The notes under the pieces are model-generated. The model did not search any database and was not told where the DNA came from. It saw nothing but the letters and a program-made list of their open reading frames with translations. Below are positions 1-5,884 of a stretch of 9,808 nt of DNA, in pieces. Within the stretch, counting starts at the first letter, position 1. Every line of letters starts with the position of its first letter. A program made the position numbers and the translations under genes. Location of the stretch: NCBI GenBank assembly GCA_017394925.1, contig JAFPWQ010000065.1, forward strand, positions 1 through 9,808. Direction: 5' to 3'. The stretch comes from Synergistaceae bacterium. GTDB taxonomy: Bacteria; Synergistota; Synergistia; Synergistales; Aminobacteriaceae.

Positions 1-402
1 GATTTTCAGGTTCACACGGAGGACGCAAGAAAGATTTTGCCTGAGAGTGTACCGTTCCGTGATGCTGTATTCAACGTGAGTCATGCGAGTATATTATGTG
101 CGGCGTGGGCAATGGGACGCTGGGATTTGCTTCGTGTCGGAATGGAGGACAGACTTCATCAGCCTCACAGAGCGAAATTATTTCCTGGTTCAACGGGCGA
201 AAAGTTTTTCAGTGAGATCTCAAATCATCCTGACTGCGTTGCTAATGCTATTTCTGGTTCAGGCCCAACGATGATTGCAATAGTTCATGGCCCTGCTGGT
301 AAATTATCTGAGGCAATGTGCAGAATTTTTACTGACGGAGGAGCGGCCTCTCACTTTTTCGTTCTGAACTGCTCATCATACGGAACTGTAATCGAATCAT
401 GA
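1..402 (+). CDS. thrB: Homoserine kinase, C-terminal part (5' end outside window)
   Basis: This is the C-terminal 133 residues of a GHMP-family kinase that phosphorylates homoserine with ATP in threonine biosynthesis (cytosolic). The frame is open from base 1, so the gene starts upstream. Visible family signatures are VPFRDAVFNVSHAS (about residues 17-30 of the fragment), a D-x-LHQPHR stretch typical of ThrB after the helix carrying WDLLR, and the glycine-rich GHMP motif 3 SGSGPT encoded at 253-270. These match the known ThrB C-terminal order (SRAALL, D-LHQPYR, SGAGPT). The stop TGA at 400-402 is followed within 10 bases by a terminator-like hairpin, and the next gene is convergent, so this is probably the last gene of its transcript. 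No frameshift is seen. Other GHMP kinases (mevalonate, shikimate) fit less well because of the LHQPHR motif. Confidence 0.9.
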   Translation, partial: DFQVHTEDARKILPESVPFRDAVFNVSHASILCAAWAMGRWDLLRVGMEDRLHQPHRAKLFPGSTGEKFFSEISNHPDCVANAISGSGPTMIAIVHGPAGKLSEAMCRIFTDGGAASHFFVLNCSSYGTVIES

Positions 403-437
403 AAATAAAATCCCCTCATGATTTTTTCACGGGGGGA
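401..437 (-). terminator. Intrinsic terminator candidate for the leftward cluster
   Basis: On the minus strand, TCCCC (437-433) pairs with GGGGA (415-411). The intervening loop can add a TGA/TCA inner helix (419-421 with 427-429). The hairpin is followed by TTTTATTTTC (410-401), a good U-tract in the minus direction. On the plus strand the bases after the hairpin are a poor U-tract, so termination of thrB here would be weaker. The site lies between two convergent genes, which fits a shared terminator. Confidence 0.5.
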
Positions 438-445
438 ATATTCTT

Positions 446-976
446 TCAATCCCATTTACTATATGAATGTATTAACTGAATGAAACGGCTGCTTATTGAT
501 TTTCCCGGCAATTTCTTTGACATCTCCGGGTTATATGTCAGTGTTATGGTCGTATACCGGTCAGGCGTCCAGACGTTGCGTAAAATTAATTTCCGTTTGT
601 CGCGCGTACTTGCTGTTGGGGTCTCATGGCCTGAACCGTAGAATGCGTTATATGTTTTCTGCAATGCCGCATAAAAATTTGCATCTTTATTTGAATCTCC
701 CAGACTGAGAAGATATACAGCTTTTGACTTGAGAATTTTATTCTTGTAGAACCCGAACACGAACATAGCCGGATAACCTTCAAACATTCCTTCCATCGTG
801 AGAGTCTCTTTTCTCGGTATCGTTGAGACTGCACCGCTTTTTTCCATGCGTTTCTGGACACGTTCATATTTCAGTCCGAACTTCAGCGACATGAAAGCGT
901 CTGAACTGTTTGCGGCGTTTGCACTTTCTGATGACAGACACGCAAGAAGAAGCAATGCACATAAAAATTTTTTCAT
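446..976 (-). CDS. Exported small protein or lipoprotein, function unknown
   Basis: A 176-residue protein that I do not recognise by name. It has a clear Sec signal: MKK, a hydrophobic LCALLLLACL core, then either a signal-peptidase I site (SANA/AN, about residue 21) or a lipobox (LLAC, Cys about residue 13). Both readings are possible, so soluble periplasmic or lipid-anchored location is unresolved. The mature part begins with a segment (MSLKFGLKYERVQKRMEKSG) resembling the 'FGM-x-EEV-x-x-x-L' start of many small periplasmic proteins of the SmpA-like shape, then alternating beta-like stretches (YPAMFVFGFYKNK, TTITLTYNP). The ATG at 976-974 has AGGAGA at 990-985, 8 bases away. That Shine-Dalgarno site overlaps the stop of the upstream toxin gene, so the gene is probably co-transcribed with the toxin-antitoxin pair. 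Confidence 0.75.
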   Translation of the reverse strand: MKKFLCALLLLACLSSESANAANSSDAFMSLKFGLKYERVQKRMEKSGAVSTIPRKETLTMEGMFEGYPAMFVFGFYKNKILKSKAVYLLSLGDSNKDANFYAALQKTYNAFYGSGHETPTASTRDKRKLILRNVWTPDRYTTITLTYNPEMSKKLPGKSISSRFIQLIHSYSKWD

Positions 977-988
977 TCTGTATTTCTC

Positions 989-1255
989 CTATATTTTGTA
1001 TATATAGCTTCTGTGTCCGATGCGTATGACTTCAACCGTAAAAATGTTATCATAAATATCACATATAACTCTGTAATCCCCGACTCTGTAGCTCCAGTAA
1101 ACACCAAGAGGCCCGGTTAATGCTTTTCCCAATGAGCGCGGATTTTCACGTTCAGCAAGACGCATGAAGAATTTATCAAATCTTTGCTGTTCATTCCTGT
1201 CCATTTTCGCAAGCACTCTTTCAGCTTCTTCTGAAATTTCAATCTTCCAGACCAA
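989..1255 (-). CDS. RelE/ParE-family toxin of a type II toxin-antitoxin pair
   Basis: An 88-residue basic protein with the RelE/ParE fold signature: an N-terminal strand (WKIEISEEAERVL), a helical hairpin (LAKMDRNEQQRFDKFFMRLAE), then the conserved C-terminal block GKALTGPLGVYWSYRVGDYR followed by VICDIYDN and IGHRSYIY. In this family the YRVGDYR and IGHR-x-x-xY segments surround the active or interaction surface. RelE members cleave mRNA on ribosomes and ParE members block gyrase; which applies here cannot be told. The start is a TTG at 1255-1253 lying 17 bases inside the antitoxin gene. An in-frame TGA sits just upstream (the TGA of GAAGTGAGAG), so no longer start is available. Translation is probably coupled to the antitoxin. 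Confidence 0.87.
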   Translation of the reverse strand: MVWKIEISEEAERVLAKMDRNEQQRFDKFFMRLAERENPRSLGKALTGPLGVYWSYRVGDYRVICDIYDNIFTVEVIRIGHRSYIYKI

Positions 1256-1469
1256 GATGCTCTCTCACTTCTTCCCATGAATATACTTTCATACGTCCGG
1301 CTTTTATCTCTGAGGATATACGCAAAGCTTCTTCATAGTCTTCTAAGTCTTCAATGTGTTCCGATATTATTCTCTTCAGAAATACATCGGGTTTCTCTTT
1401 ATCTCTGCTGCTCCAGAAATTAATACGCTCGTTAAGTTCAGGCGTAAATTCTAATGATACCTGCGGCAT
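1239..1469 (-). CDS. RelB/DUF6290-like antitoxin
   Basis: A 76-residue acidic protein directly upstream of and overlapping the toxin (17 bases). The N-terminus (MPQVSLEFTPELNERINFWS) resembles a ribbon-helix-helix DNA-binding region, a helical part follows (KPDVFLKRIISEHIEDLEDYEEALR), and the tail (IKAGRMKVYSWEEVREHLG) is the typical toxin-binding RelB end. Such antitoxins neutralise the toxin and repress their own promoter. A longer reading from a TTG at 1487 is possible, but the ATG at 1469-1467 is chosen because AAGGAGGA (1484-1477) lies 7 bases before it and would fall inside the longer frame. The gene is 26 bases downstream of the exported-protein gene, so it may have no private promoter. 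Confidence 0.85.
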   Translation of the reverse strand: MPQVSLEFTPELNERINFWSSRDKEKPDVFLKRIISEHIEDLEDYEEALRISSEIKAGRMKVYSWEEVREHLGLED

Positions 1470-1476
1470 TATATAT

Positions 1477-1484
1477 TCCTCCTT
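1477..1484 (-). promoter_or_regulatory. Ribosome binding site fixing the antitoxin start
   Basis: The minus strand reads AAGGAGGA, an almost perfect Shine-Dalgarno match, 7 bases before the ATG at 1469. It rules against the upstream TTG start. Confidence 0.8.
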
Positions 1485-1495
1485 CAATCATTCAA

Positions 1496-1852
1496 TCAGA
1501 ACTCCCATTCAAGATATTTCGCACTTTCTGCCTCATGCCCGCTTCCATACGTGAAGAATGCATTATATTTTCTTGATGAGTGTCTTTTTATCTTTGCGTT
1601 CAACAATTCTGCTCTGGCTATGACTTTATAGTTCTTATCCAGAAATATCATTGAGCCCCCGAAATTTACGTTATATTTCGTTCTGTTCCTGATTGTTACG
1701 TTAAGCGTCCTGAAACTGTATCTTATGCTGCTGAATGATAACCCTGATTTGCCCGGTATACTTCCGTCCCGAATTAATGCCTCAGAGATTCCAGAAAGCA
1801 CAAACAGAATCAAAATCAGAATCACGAATGCAGAATTAAATCTTTTTTTCAT
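1496..1852 (-). CDS. Small exported protein, function unknown
   Basis: A 118-residue protein with a strong Sec signal peptide (MKKRFNS, then the FVILILILFVLSG core, likely cleavage near SGISEA/L). The mature part, about 95 residues, is rich in short strands: SIRYSFRTLNVTIRNRT, NFGGSMIFLDKNYKVIARA, KYNAFFTYG. This suggests a small Ig-like or FxLYD-like beta sandwich, which is inference from composition only. I do not recognise the family. The ATG at 1852-1850 is chosen because AAGGAGT (1867-1861) sits 8 bases before it; a longer frame to a TTT-rich upstream start lacks such a site. It is the first gene of the leftward cluster, 26 bases before the antitoxin. Confidence 0.72.
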   Translation of the reverse strand: MKKRFNSAFVILILILFVLSGISEALIRDGSIPGKSGLSFSSIRYSFRTLNVTIRNRTKYNVNFGGSMIFLDKNYKVIARAELLNAKIKRHSSRKYNAFFTYGSGHEAESAKYLEWEF

Positions 1853-1860
1853 GATGATAA

Positions 1861-1867
1861 ACTCCTT
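1861..1867 (-). promoter_or_regulatory. Ribosome binding site fixing the 1852 start
   Basis: The minus strand reads AAGGAGT, 8 bases upstream of the ATG at 1852. It supports the 118-residue product over a 138-residue reading. Confidence 0.75.
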
Positions 1868-1885
1868 CTGAAATTTATTGATGCG

Positions 1886-1894
1886 TATTATGAT
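1886..1894. promoter_or_regulatory. Overlapping divergent -10 candidates
   Basis: The short stretch TATTATGAT gives -10-like hexamers on the plus strand (TATTAT 1886-1891, TATGAT 1889-1894) and CATAAT on the minus strand (1893-1888). The predicted start points are at a sensible distance from the ribosome binding sites at 1913-1917 (plus) and 1867-1861 (minus). A rigid A6T6 tract (1898-1909) adjoins. No good -35 box is seen on either strand, so this is tentative. Confidence 0.3.
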
Positions 1895-1912
1895 AACAAA
1901 AAATTTTTTCAC

Positions 1913-1917
1913 AGGAG
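1913..1917 (+). promoter_or_regulatory. Ribosome binding site supporting the TTG start at 1929
   Basis: AGGAG lies 11 bases before TTG 1929. The earlier in-frame ATGs at 1881 and 1890 have no Shine-Dalgarno site. Confidence 0.5.
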
Positions 1918-1928
1918 CTTTAACACAA

Positions 1929-2429
1929 TTGCATAATGAATCACGCCCTCCGTATTTCCCAATGATGATTGATATTCATGATAAACATGTGCTTATTATA
2001 GGCGGAGGCCATGTAGCAGCAAGAAGAGCAGACACGTTACTGAAATGCGGCGCAAGAGTTCATGCAGTGAGTCCGAAATTCATTGACGATTTCCCCGAAT
2101 GCACAGAGAGAATCATTCGTGAATTTGAACCTGACGATATAGATTCGCGATTCATATTCGTGATTGCGGCAACAGATTCAAGAGAGACGAACAGAATCAT
2201 TCATGACATCGCAAAATCGAAAAACATATGCGTGAATGCTGCTGATTCTCAGAGTGAATGTGATTTCTTTTTCCCGTCATTAATCACTCACAAAAATTTT
2301 TCGGTCTCTGTGAACAGTGCGGGAATATCAAGCTCAATCACGAAAAGATTATCTGACAGATTAAGACGCATATGGCATTCATGGGTTGAAGATGAAATTG
2401 AAAATGAAATGAGTAAATCACGGTCATAG
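1929..2429 (+). CDS. Precorrin-2 dehydrogenase / sirohydrochlorin ferrochelatase-like protein
   Basis: A 166-residue protein of the CysG N-terminal/Met8p/SirC family, which oxidises precorrin-2 to sirohydrochlorin with NAD and in some members inserts iron to make siroheme. It begins with YFPMMIDIHDKHVLIIGGG, matching the family's YYP-x-x-LDL...VGGG start. The Rossmann motif is GGGHVAARRAD. VIAATDSRETN and VNAADSQSECDFFFPS follow; the latter holds the Asp corresponding to the proposed catalytic residue. The C-terminal helix is RLSDRLRRIWHSW. The usual G-x-SP motif reads GISSS. TTG 1929 is preferred because AGGAG lies 11 bases before it; ATGs at 1881 and 1890 would add about 13-16 residues but lack a ribosome site and overlap a likely promoter. 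It is a stand-alone domain, not fused to uroporphyrinogen methyltransferase. No other tetrapyrrole gene is in the window. Confidence 0.85.
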   Translation: MHNESRPPYFPMMIDIHDKHVLIIGGGHVAARRADTLLKCGARVHAVSPKFIDDFPECTERIIREFEPDDIDSRFIFVIAATDSRETNRIIHDIAKSKNICVNAADSQSECDFFFPSLITHKNFSVSVNSAGISSSITKRLSDRLRRIWHSWVEDEIENEMSKSRS

Positions 2430-2443
2430 CTTTAAATTTGCTG

Positions 2444-2452
2444 TGTTATAAT
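2444..2452 (+). promoter_or_regulatory. Extended -10 promoter candidate
   Basis: TGTTATAAT is a perfect TGnTATAAT extended -10 element. No good -35 box is found 16-18 bases upstream, which extended -10 promoters tolerate. The predicted start is near 2459, inside the 13-base palindrome that follows. Confidence 0.55.
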
Positions 2453-2454
2453 AG

Positions 2455-2467
2455 CGCAAAATTTGCG
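2455..2467. repeat. Perfect 13-base inverted repeat at the predicted transcription start
   Basis: CGCAAA-A-TTTGCG is a perfect dyad with a single central base, starting 3 bases after the -10 box. Position and symmetry suit an operator for a dimeric repressor. No regulator can be named. Confidence 0.5.
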
Positions 2468-2503
2468 GGGTATACGGCAGTTATTATATGTTAATTCATC
2501 TAC

Positions 2504-2543
2504 TAAGTATTTTATGCAAGTACGATTTATGCTAGAATACTTA
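2504..2543. repeat. Inverted repeat with second extended -10 candidate inside
   Basis: The arms TAAGTATT (2504-2511) and AATACTTA (2536-2543) are perfect complements separated by 24 bases. The right arm shares three bases with an extended -10 element TGCTAGAAT (2530-2538). The inner flanks (TTATGCA and TGCTAG) are also partly symmetric. It could be a paired operator or an RNA hairpin in the leader. Confidence 0.4.
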
Positions 2544-2633
2544 TATTCAGAAAATGATTTAAAATTTTGAAAGGCAGTATAAAATTTAACATGTCGTAGC
2601 TGGTTGTATATTTTAAATTTGCGGCGGCAGGTC

Positions 2634-2640
2634 GGGAGGA
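2634..2640 (+). promoter_or_regulatory. Ribosome binding site supporting the TTG start of the LysM/M23 gene
   Basis: GGGAGGA is 7-8 bases before TTG 2648. The next in-frame ATG (2672) has only GAGAGG at a 3-base spacing. Confidence 0.7.
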
Positions 2641-2647
2641 ATTTTTT

Positions 2648-4258
2648 TTGAAATCAGGTCGTGAGAGGCAAATGAATTCTCATCCAGTGCGTAAAAGCAA
2701 GGGGAATTCAAGCCGGAGTAATCATGCAGGAGCATCAATAGGTTTCTGCTGGGGTTTTGGTTTAGTCGTATGTCTGACATTCGGATTAGCTTCATTCTTG
2801 ATGTTCTCTGCAGGGCACTTCAATTTCTCACCTGATACCGGCGTAACGGCAGCATGGGGAGATAACGCAGAAGAGAATCTCGTAACCGGCAGTCTCATCA
2901 CAGTCGAAGTAACAGAACTTGAAGCAAAGCTCAAAGATCCGATTGAACGTGAGAGCCAGTATCTTTTAGCGAAGAACAACGGCACCATAATCGAAGAGTT
3001 CGGACCTCTTCCCAAATACTTATCGGACTATGAGAGCATACAATTAACAGCTGAGAATGACGGAACGAAACTTCCAGAAGACATCGAAGAAGAAGAAGAC
3101 ATTCCGATAAAGCACGCACCTGATATTCAGGTTGAACAGCCTGTACTTGAAGAGACCGGGCCGTTCTGGAGAGAGCATATCGTGAAGAGCGGCGAAACTC
3201 TTTCGGACATAGCCAAAGAACACGGGAACATAACAGCACAGGACATTCTCAGGGCAAACGGACTCAAAGATGCAAACAGACTATCAGAAAATCAGCTTTT
3301 ACTTATCCCAAATGACTCAGACAAAATTGAAGACACGTTAGACGAAGTAAGAACCCGACAGATGAGAGTTGCGGCCACGAAAGAAAAAGTAGAGCCTCTC
3401 AAAGTGAAGTCATATGTAGTAGCACAGGGCGATTCTTTGTGGTCAATTGCGAACTCACAGAACATTGAGCTTGATACACTTGTGGGCAGTAATACATTCA
3501 AGACATCAGCGAGATTAAGACCCGGCGCAATATTAAGAATCCCGAATCAGGACGGAATATTTTATCTCATGAAGAAAGGCGACTCGATTGAGTCAGTCTG
3601 CAAGCGTTACGGTGTGAGCATAAACAAAGTCCGTCAGGTTAATCCCGAAGTCAACGTAGCAGGACTCAAAGCTGAAGATGAAATATTTTTGCCCGGCGCA
3701 CGTCCTGAAGGTTTAATCGAACATCATGAAGACGTGAAAGTTGCCGAAGTAAAGAAGCCTGCACCCGCAAAGAAATTAACCGCAAAAGAAAAACCTGCAG
3801 TGAAAGCCGAAATGAAAGTTGAAAGAATCGAGAAGCCCTCAAAAGGTGAAGTAGCAGTAACGAAAACAAGAAGCGGATTCAGATGGCCTATCATGGGACG
3901 CATAAACAGTCCTTTCGGCTGGAGGCAGCACCCGATAACGAGACGCAGAGATTTTCATACAGGGATCGACATCAAAGCGGCAAGAAATGATCCGATTAAG
4001 GCAGCAGGCTCAGGAAGAGTTGTATATTCCGGCTGGATGGGCGGCTACGGAAAGACGCTCGTAATTGAGCATCCAAACGGACAAACAACGCTTTATGCAC
4101 ATTGCAGTACGCTCCTTGCAGGAAAGGGAGCAAACGTATCACAGAGTCAAATCGTTGCGAAGATAGGTACAACAGGACGCTCAACAGGTCCGCATTTGCA
4201 CTTTGAAGTCCGCAACGGAAACAGCCCCGTAAACCCGATAAAATATCTTGGAAGGTAA
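2648..4258 (+). CDS. Membrane-anchored LysM (x3) M23 murein endopeptidase
   Basis: A 536-residue cell-wall enzyme. After about 30 basic cytosolic residues there is one hydrophobic segment (about 31-54, IGFCWGF to FLMFSAG), probably a signal anchor, then an acidic linker rich in Glu. Three LysM peptidoglycan-binding repeats follow at about 177-222 (HIVKSGETLSDIA), 255-300 (YVVAQGDSLWSIA) and 304-350 (YLMKKGDSIESVC). A Lys/Ala/Pro-rich linker leads to the C-terminal M23 metallopeptidase domain (about 410-536). Its zinc ligands look complete: H437 and D441 in HTGID, H518 in HLH. The catalytic His485 is in YAH. It should therefore be an active endopeptidase cutting peptide cross-links, unlike degenerate EnvC/NlpD types. 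Start TTG is set by a strong ribosome site. The stop is 1 base before pyrG. Confidence 0.93.
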   Translation: MKSGRERQMNSHPVRKSKGNSSRSNHAGASIGFCWGFGLVVCLTFGLASFLMFSAGHFNFSPDTGVTAAWGDNAEENLVTGSLITVEVTELEAKLKDPIERESQYLLAKNNGTIIEEFGPLPKYLSDYESIQLTAENDGTKLPEDIEEEEDIPIKHAPDIQVEQPVLEETGPFWREHIVKSGETLSDIAKEHGNITAQDILRANGLKDANRLSENQLLLIPNDSDKIEDTLDEVRTRQMRVAATKEKVEPLKVKSYVVAQGDSLWSIANSQNIELDTLVGSNTFKTSARLRPGAILRIPNQDGIFYLMKKGDSIESVCKRYGVSINKVRQVNPEVNVAGLKAEDEIFLPGARPEGLIEHHEDVKVAEVKKPAPAKKLTAKEKPAVKAEMKVERIEKPSKGEVAVTKTRSGFRWPIMGRINSPFGWRQHPITRRRDFHTGIDIKAARNDPIKAAGSGRVVYSGWMGGYGKTLVIEHPNGQTTLYAHCSTLLAGKGANVSQSQIVAKIGTTGRSTGPHLHFEVRNGNSPVNPIKYLGR

Positions 4259-4259
4259 A

Positions 4260-5876
4260 ATGTCAAAATTCGTATTCATCACAGGCGGAGTAGTATCATC
4301 ACTAGGAAAAGGAATAACGGCCGGTTCAACTGGTACGCTCCTCAAAAAGCGCGGTCTTAAAGTCTCAAACTTAAAGATTGACCCGTATCTCAATGTTGAC
4401 GCAGGAACAATGAATCCGTTTCAGCACGGAGAAGTCTTTGTTACTGATGACGGAGCAGAAACGGATTTAGATCTTGGACATTATGAGAGATTCATAGACG
4501 AGACATTGAGCGAGCGCAATTCAATCACGACCGGCAAAATATACTCAGGCGTAATTCAGAAGGAAAGACGCGGTGATTATCTTGGCGGAACTGTTCAGGT
4601 TATCCCTCACATAACGAATGAGATTCAAGAACGCATAATACGCGCAGGAGAAGGTCTTGATGTTCTGATTGTTGAGATAGGCGGCACTGTAGGAGATATT
4701 GAGAGTCAGCCTTTTCTTGAAGCAATTCGGCAAATGGCCGTGCGTGTAGGACGCGAGAATGTCGTGTACTGTCATGTAACGCTGATTCCTTATCTTGAGG
4801 CCGCAAAGGAATTAAAGACCAAACCCACACAGCACAGCGTACAGGAATTAAGGCGCATAGGAATATTGCCTAATATACTCGTATGCCGCACGAGTCATCC
4901 AATGGATGAGGGCATGAAGAATAAAATCGCGTTATTCTGTGATGTTCCTCCTGAAGCAGTGATTGAAGTCCGCGATGAACCGACAATCTATAATGTGCCG
5001 TTGAGTCTTCATAAGCAGGGATTAGACATGATGATTCTGAAAACTTTGGGCTTGCCGCTGGATAATGAGCCCGACCTCAGCGACTGGTGCAGAGTCTCGG
5101 ACAGATACATGAATTCTCCCGAAGAAGTGAAGATCGCGCTCATCGGAAAATATGTACAGCATAAGGATGCATATCTCAGTGTTGTAGAAGCACTTCATCA
5201 TGCAGGAATAGCACATAACGCAAGAGTGAATATAATCTCAGTAGAATCAGAAGACCTTGAACACAATGACCCCGCAGAAGTTTTGAAGTTCGCAGACGGA
5301 ATTTTAATTCCCGGCGGTTTTGGTGTACGCGGCGTTGAAGGAATGATTCTCGCGGCCAAATTTGCACGTGAAAATAACGTTCCTGTATTCGGGATATGTC
5401 TGGGTATGCAGATGATAGTCGTTGAGTTCGCACGTAACGTATGCAGGCTTCACGGTGCACACAGCAAGGAAATGGACCCGGCAACACTTCACCCCGTGAT
5501 TCATTTAATGGAGGAACAAGAACATCTTCATGATTTAGGCGGGACTATGAGACTCGGTGCTTATCCCTGCGATTTGACCGAAGGCACGAATGCACATAAA
5601 GTTTACGGAACGAACCGAATCACTGAGAGACACAGACACAGATACGAATTCAATAATGCCTATCGTGAGAGATTAAAGAATGCCGGACTCAAAATTGCAG
5701 GCGTATGTACAGAACGTGATTTAGTTGAAATCGTTGAACTTGAGAATCATAACTGGTACGTAGGCTGTCAGTTTCACGGCGAATATAAATCAAGGCCGGT
5801 AAGACCTCACCCGTTGTTTGACGGTTTCATAGACGCATCGATAAAATACATGAGACAAAGAGCAAAGGAGGAATGA
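4260..5876 (+). CDS. pyrG: CTP synthase
   Basis: A 538-residue enzyme (E. coli PyrG is 545) that converts UTP, ATP and glutamine to CTP in the cytosol. The N-terminal synthase domain opens with FVFITGGVVSSLGKGI (P-loop) and KIDPYLNVDAGTMNPFQHGEV; TDLDLGHYERF follows. The C-terminal class I glutamine amidotransferase domain has GGFGVRG, the nucleophile Cys380 in GICLGMQ, and His506 and Glu508. The His-Glu pair is read as HGE where most family members have HPE; the catalytic residues themselves are intact. ATG 4260 is used: GGAAGG lies just before it and the preceding gene stops one base upstream. CTP feeds phospholipid and CMP-Kdo synthesis, which suits the envelope genes around it. Confidence 0.98.
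   Translation: MSKFVFITGGVVSSLGKGITAGSTGTLLKKRGLKVSNLKIDPYLNVDAGTMNPFQHGEVFVTDDGAETDLDLGHYERFIDETLSERNSITTGKIYSGVIQKERRGDYLGGTVQVIPHITNEIQERIIRAGEGLDVLIVEIGGTVGDIESQPFLEAIRQMAVRVGRENVVYCHVTLIPYLEAAKELKTKPTQHSVQELRRIGILPNILVCRTSHPMDEGMKNKIALFCDVPPEAVIEVRDEPTIYNVPLSLHKQGLDMMILKTLGLPLDNEPDLSDWCRVSDRYMNSPEEVKIALIGKYVQHKDAYLSVVEALHHAGIAHNARVNIISVESEDLEHNDPAEVLKFADGILIPGGFGVRGVEGMILAAKFARENNVPVFGICLGMQMIVVEFARNVCRLHGAHSKEMDPATLHPVIHLMEEQEHLHDLGGTMRLGAYPCDLTEGTNAHKVYGTNRITERHRHRYEFNNAYRERLKNAGLKIAGVCTERDLVEIVELENHNWYVGCQFHGEYKSRPVRPHPLFDGFIDASIKYMRQRAKEE
5866..5871 (+). promoter_or_regulatory. Shine-Dalgarno site inside the pyrG end
   Basis: AGGAGG lies in the last codons of pyrG. It is 1 base before ATG 5873, too close, and 13 bases before ATG 5885, long but usable. 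This makes 5885 the better start for the next gene, although 5873 forms an ATGA overlap with the pyrG stop. Confidence 0.55.
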
Positions 5877-5884
5877 ATCACTCA

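Larger units (their letters stand above)
2430..2647. other. 218-bp noncoding leader of the envelope operon
   Basis: This is the largest gap in the window. It holds no convincing reading frame and no terminator for the upstream gene. It contains two extended -10 promoter candidates, two perfect inverted repeats and three copies of AAATTTGC (2434-2441, 2459-2466, 2615-2622). If transcription starts near 2459, the mRNA leader before the LysM/M23 gene would be about 190 bases. I could not match it to a known riboswitch class by eye. Confidence 0.7.

Noticed and set aside
1853..1912. Longer N-terminus (MKKFFVIIIRINKF...) for the exported protein at 1496-1852
   Set aside because: A good ribosome site at 1867-1861 lies within it and the shorter form gives a standard signal peptide.
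2488..2535. Tiny 15-codon frame (MLIHLL...) in the leader
   Set aside because: It has no ribosome binding site and no attenuator structure after it; probably chance.
2567..2583. TTGAAA and TATAAA as a third promoter in the leader
   Set aside because: The boxes are only 5 bases apart, far from the 16-18 needed, and no alternative partner is seen.
2434..2622. Three copies of AAATTTGC in the leader
   Set aside because: Short AT-rich words at irregular spacing (25 and 156 bases) are expected by chance here. Only the palindromic copy is kept as a finding.
2460..2647. Possible riboswitch (c-di-AMP or c-di-GMP type) before the LysM/M23 gene
   Set aside because: Cell-wall hydrolase genes often have c-di-AMP switches, but I could not find the conserved core sequences of either class by eye. 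A covariance-model search would settle it.
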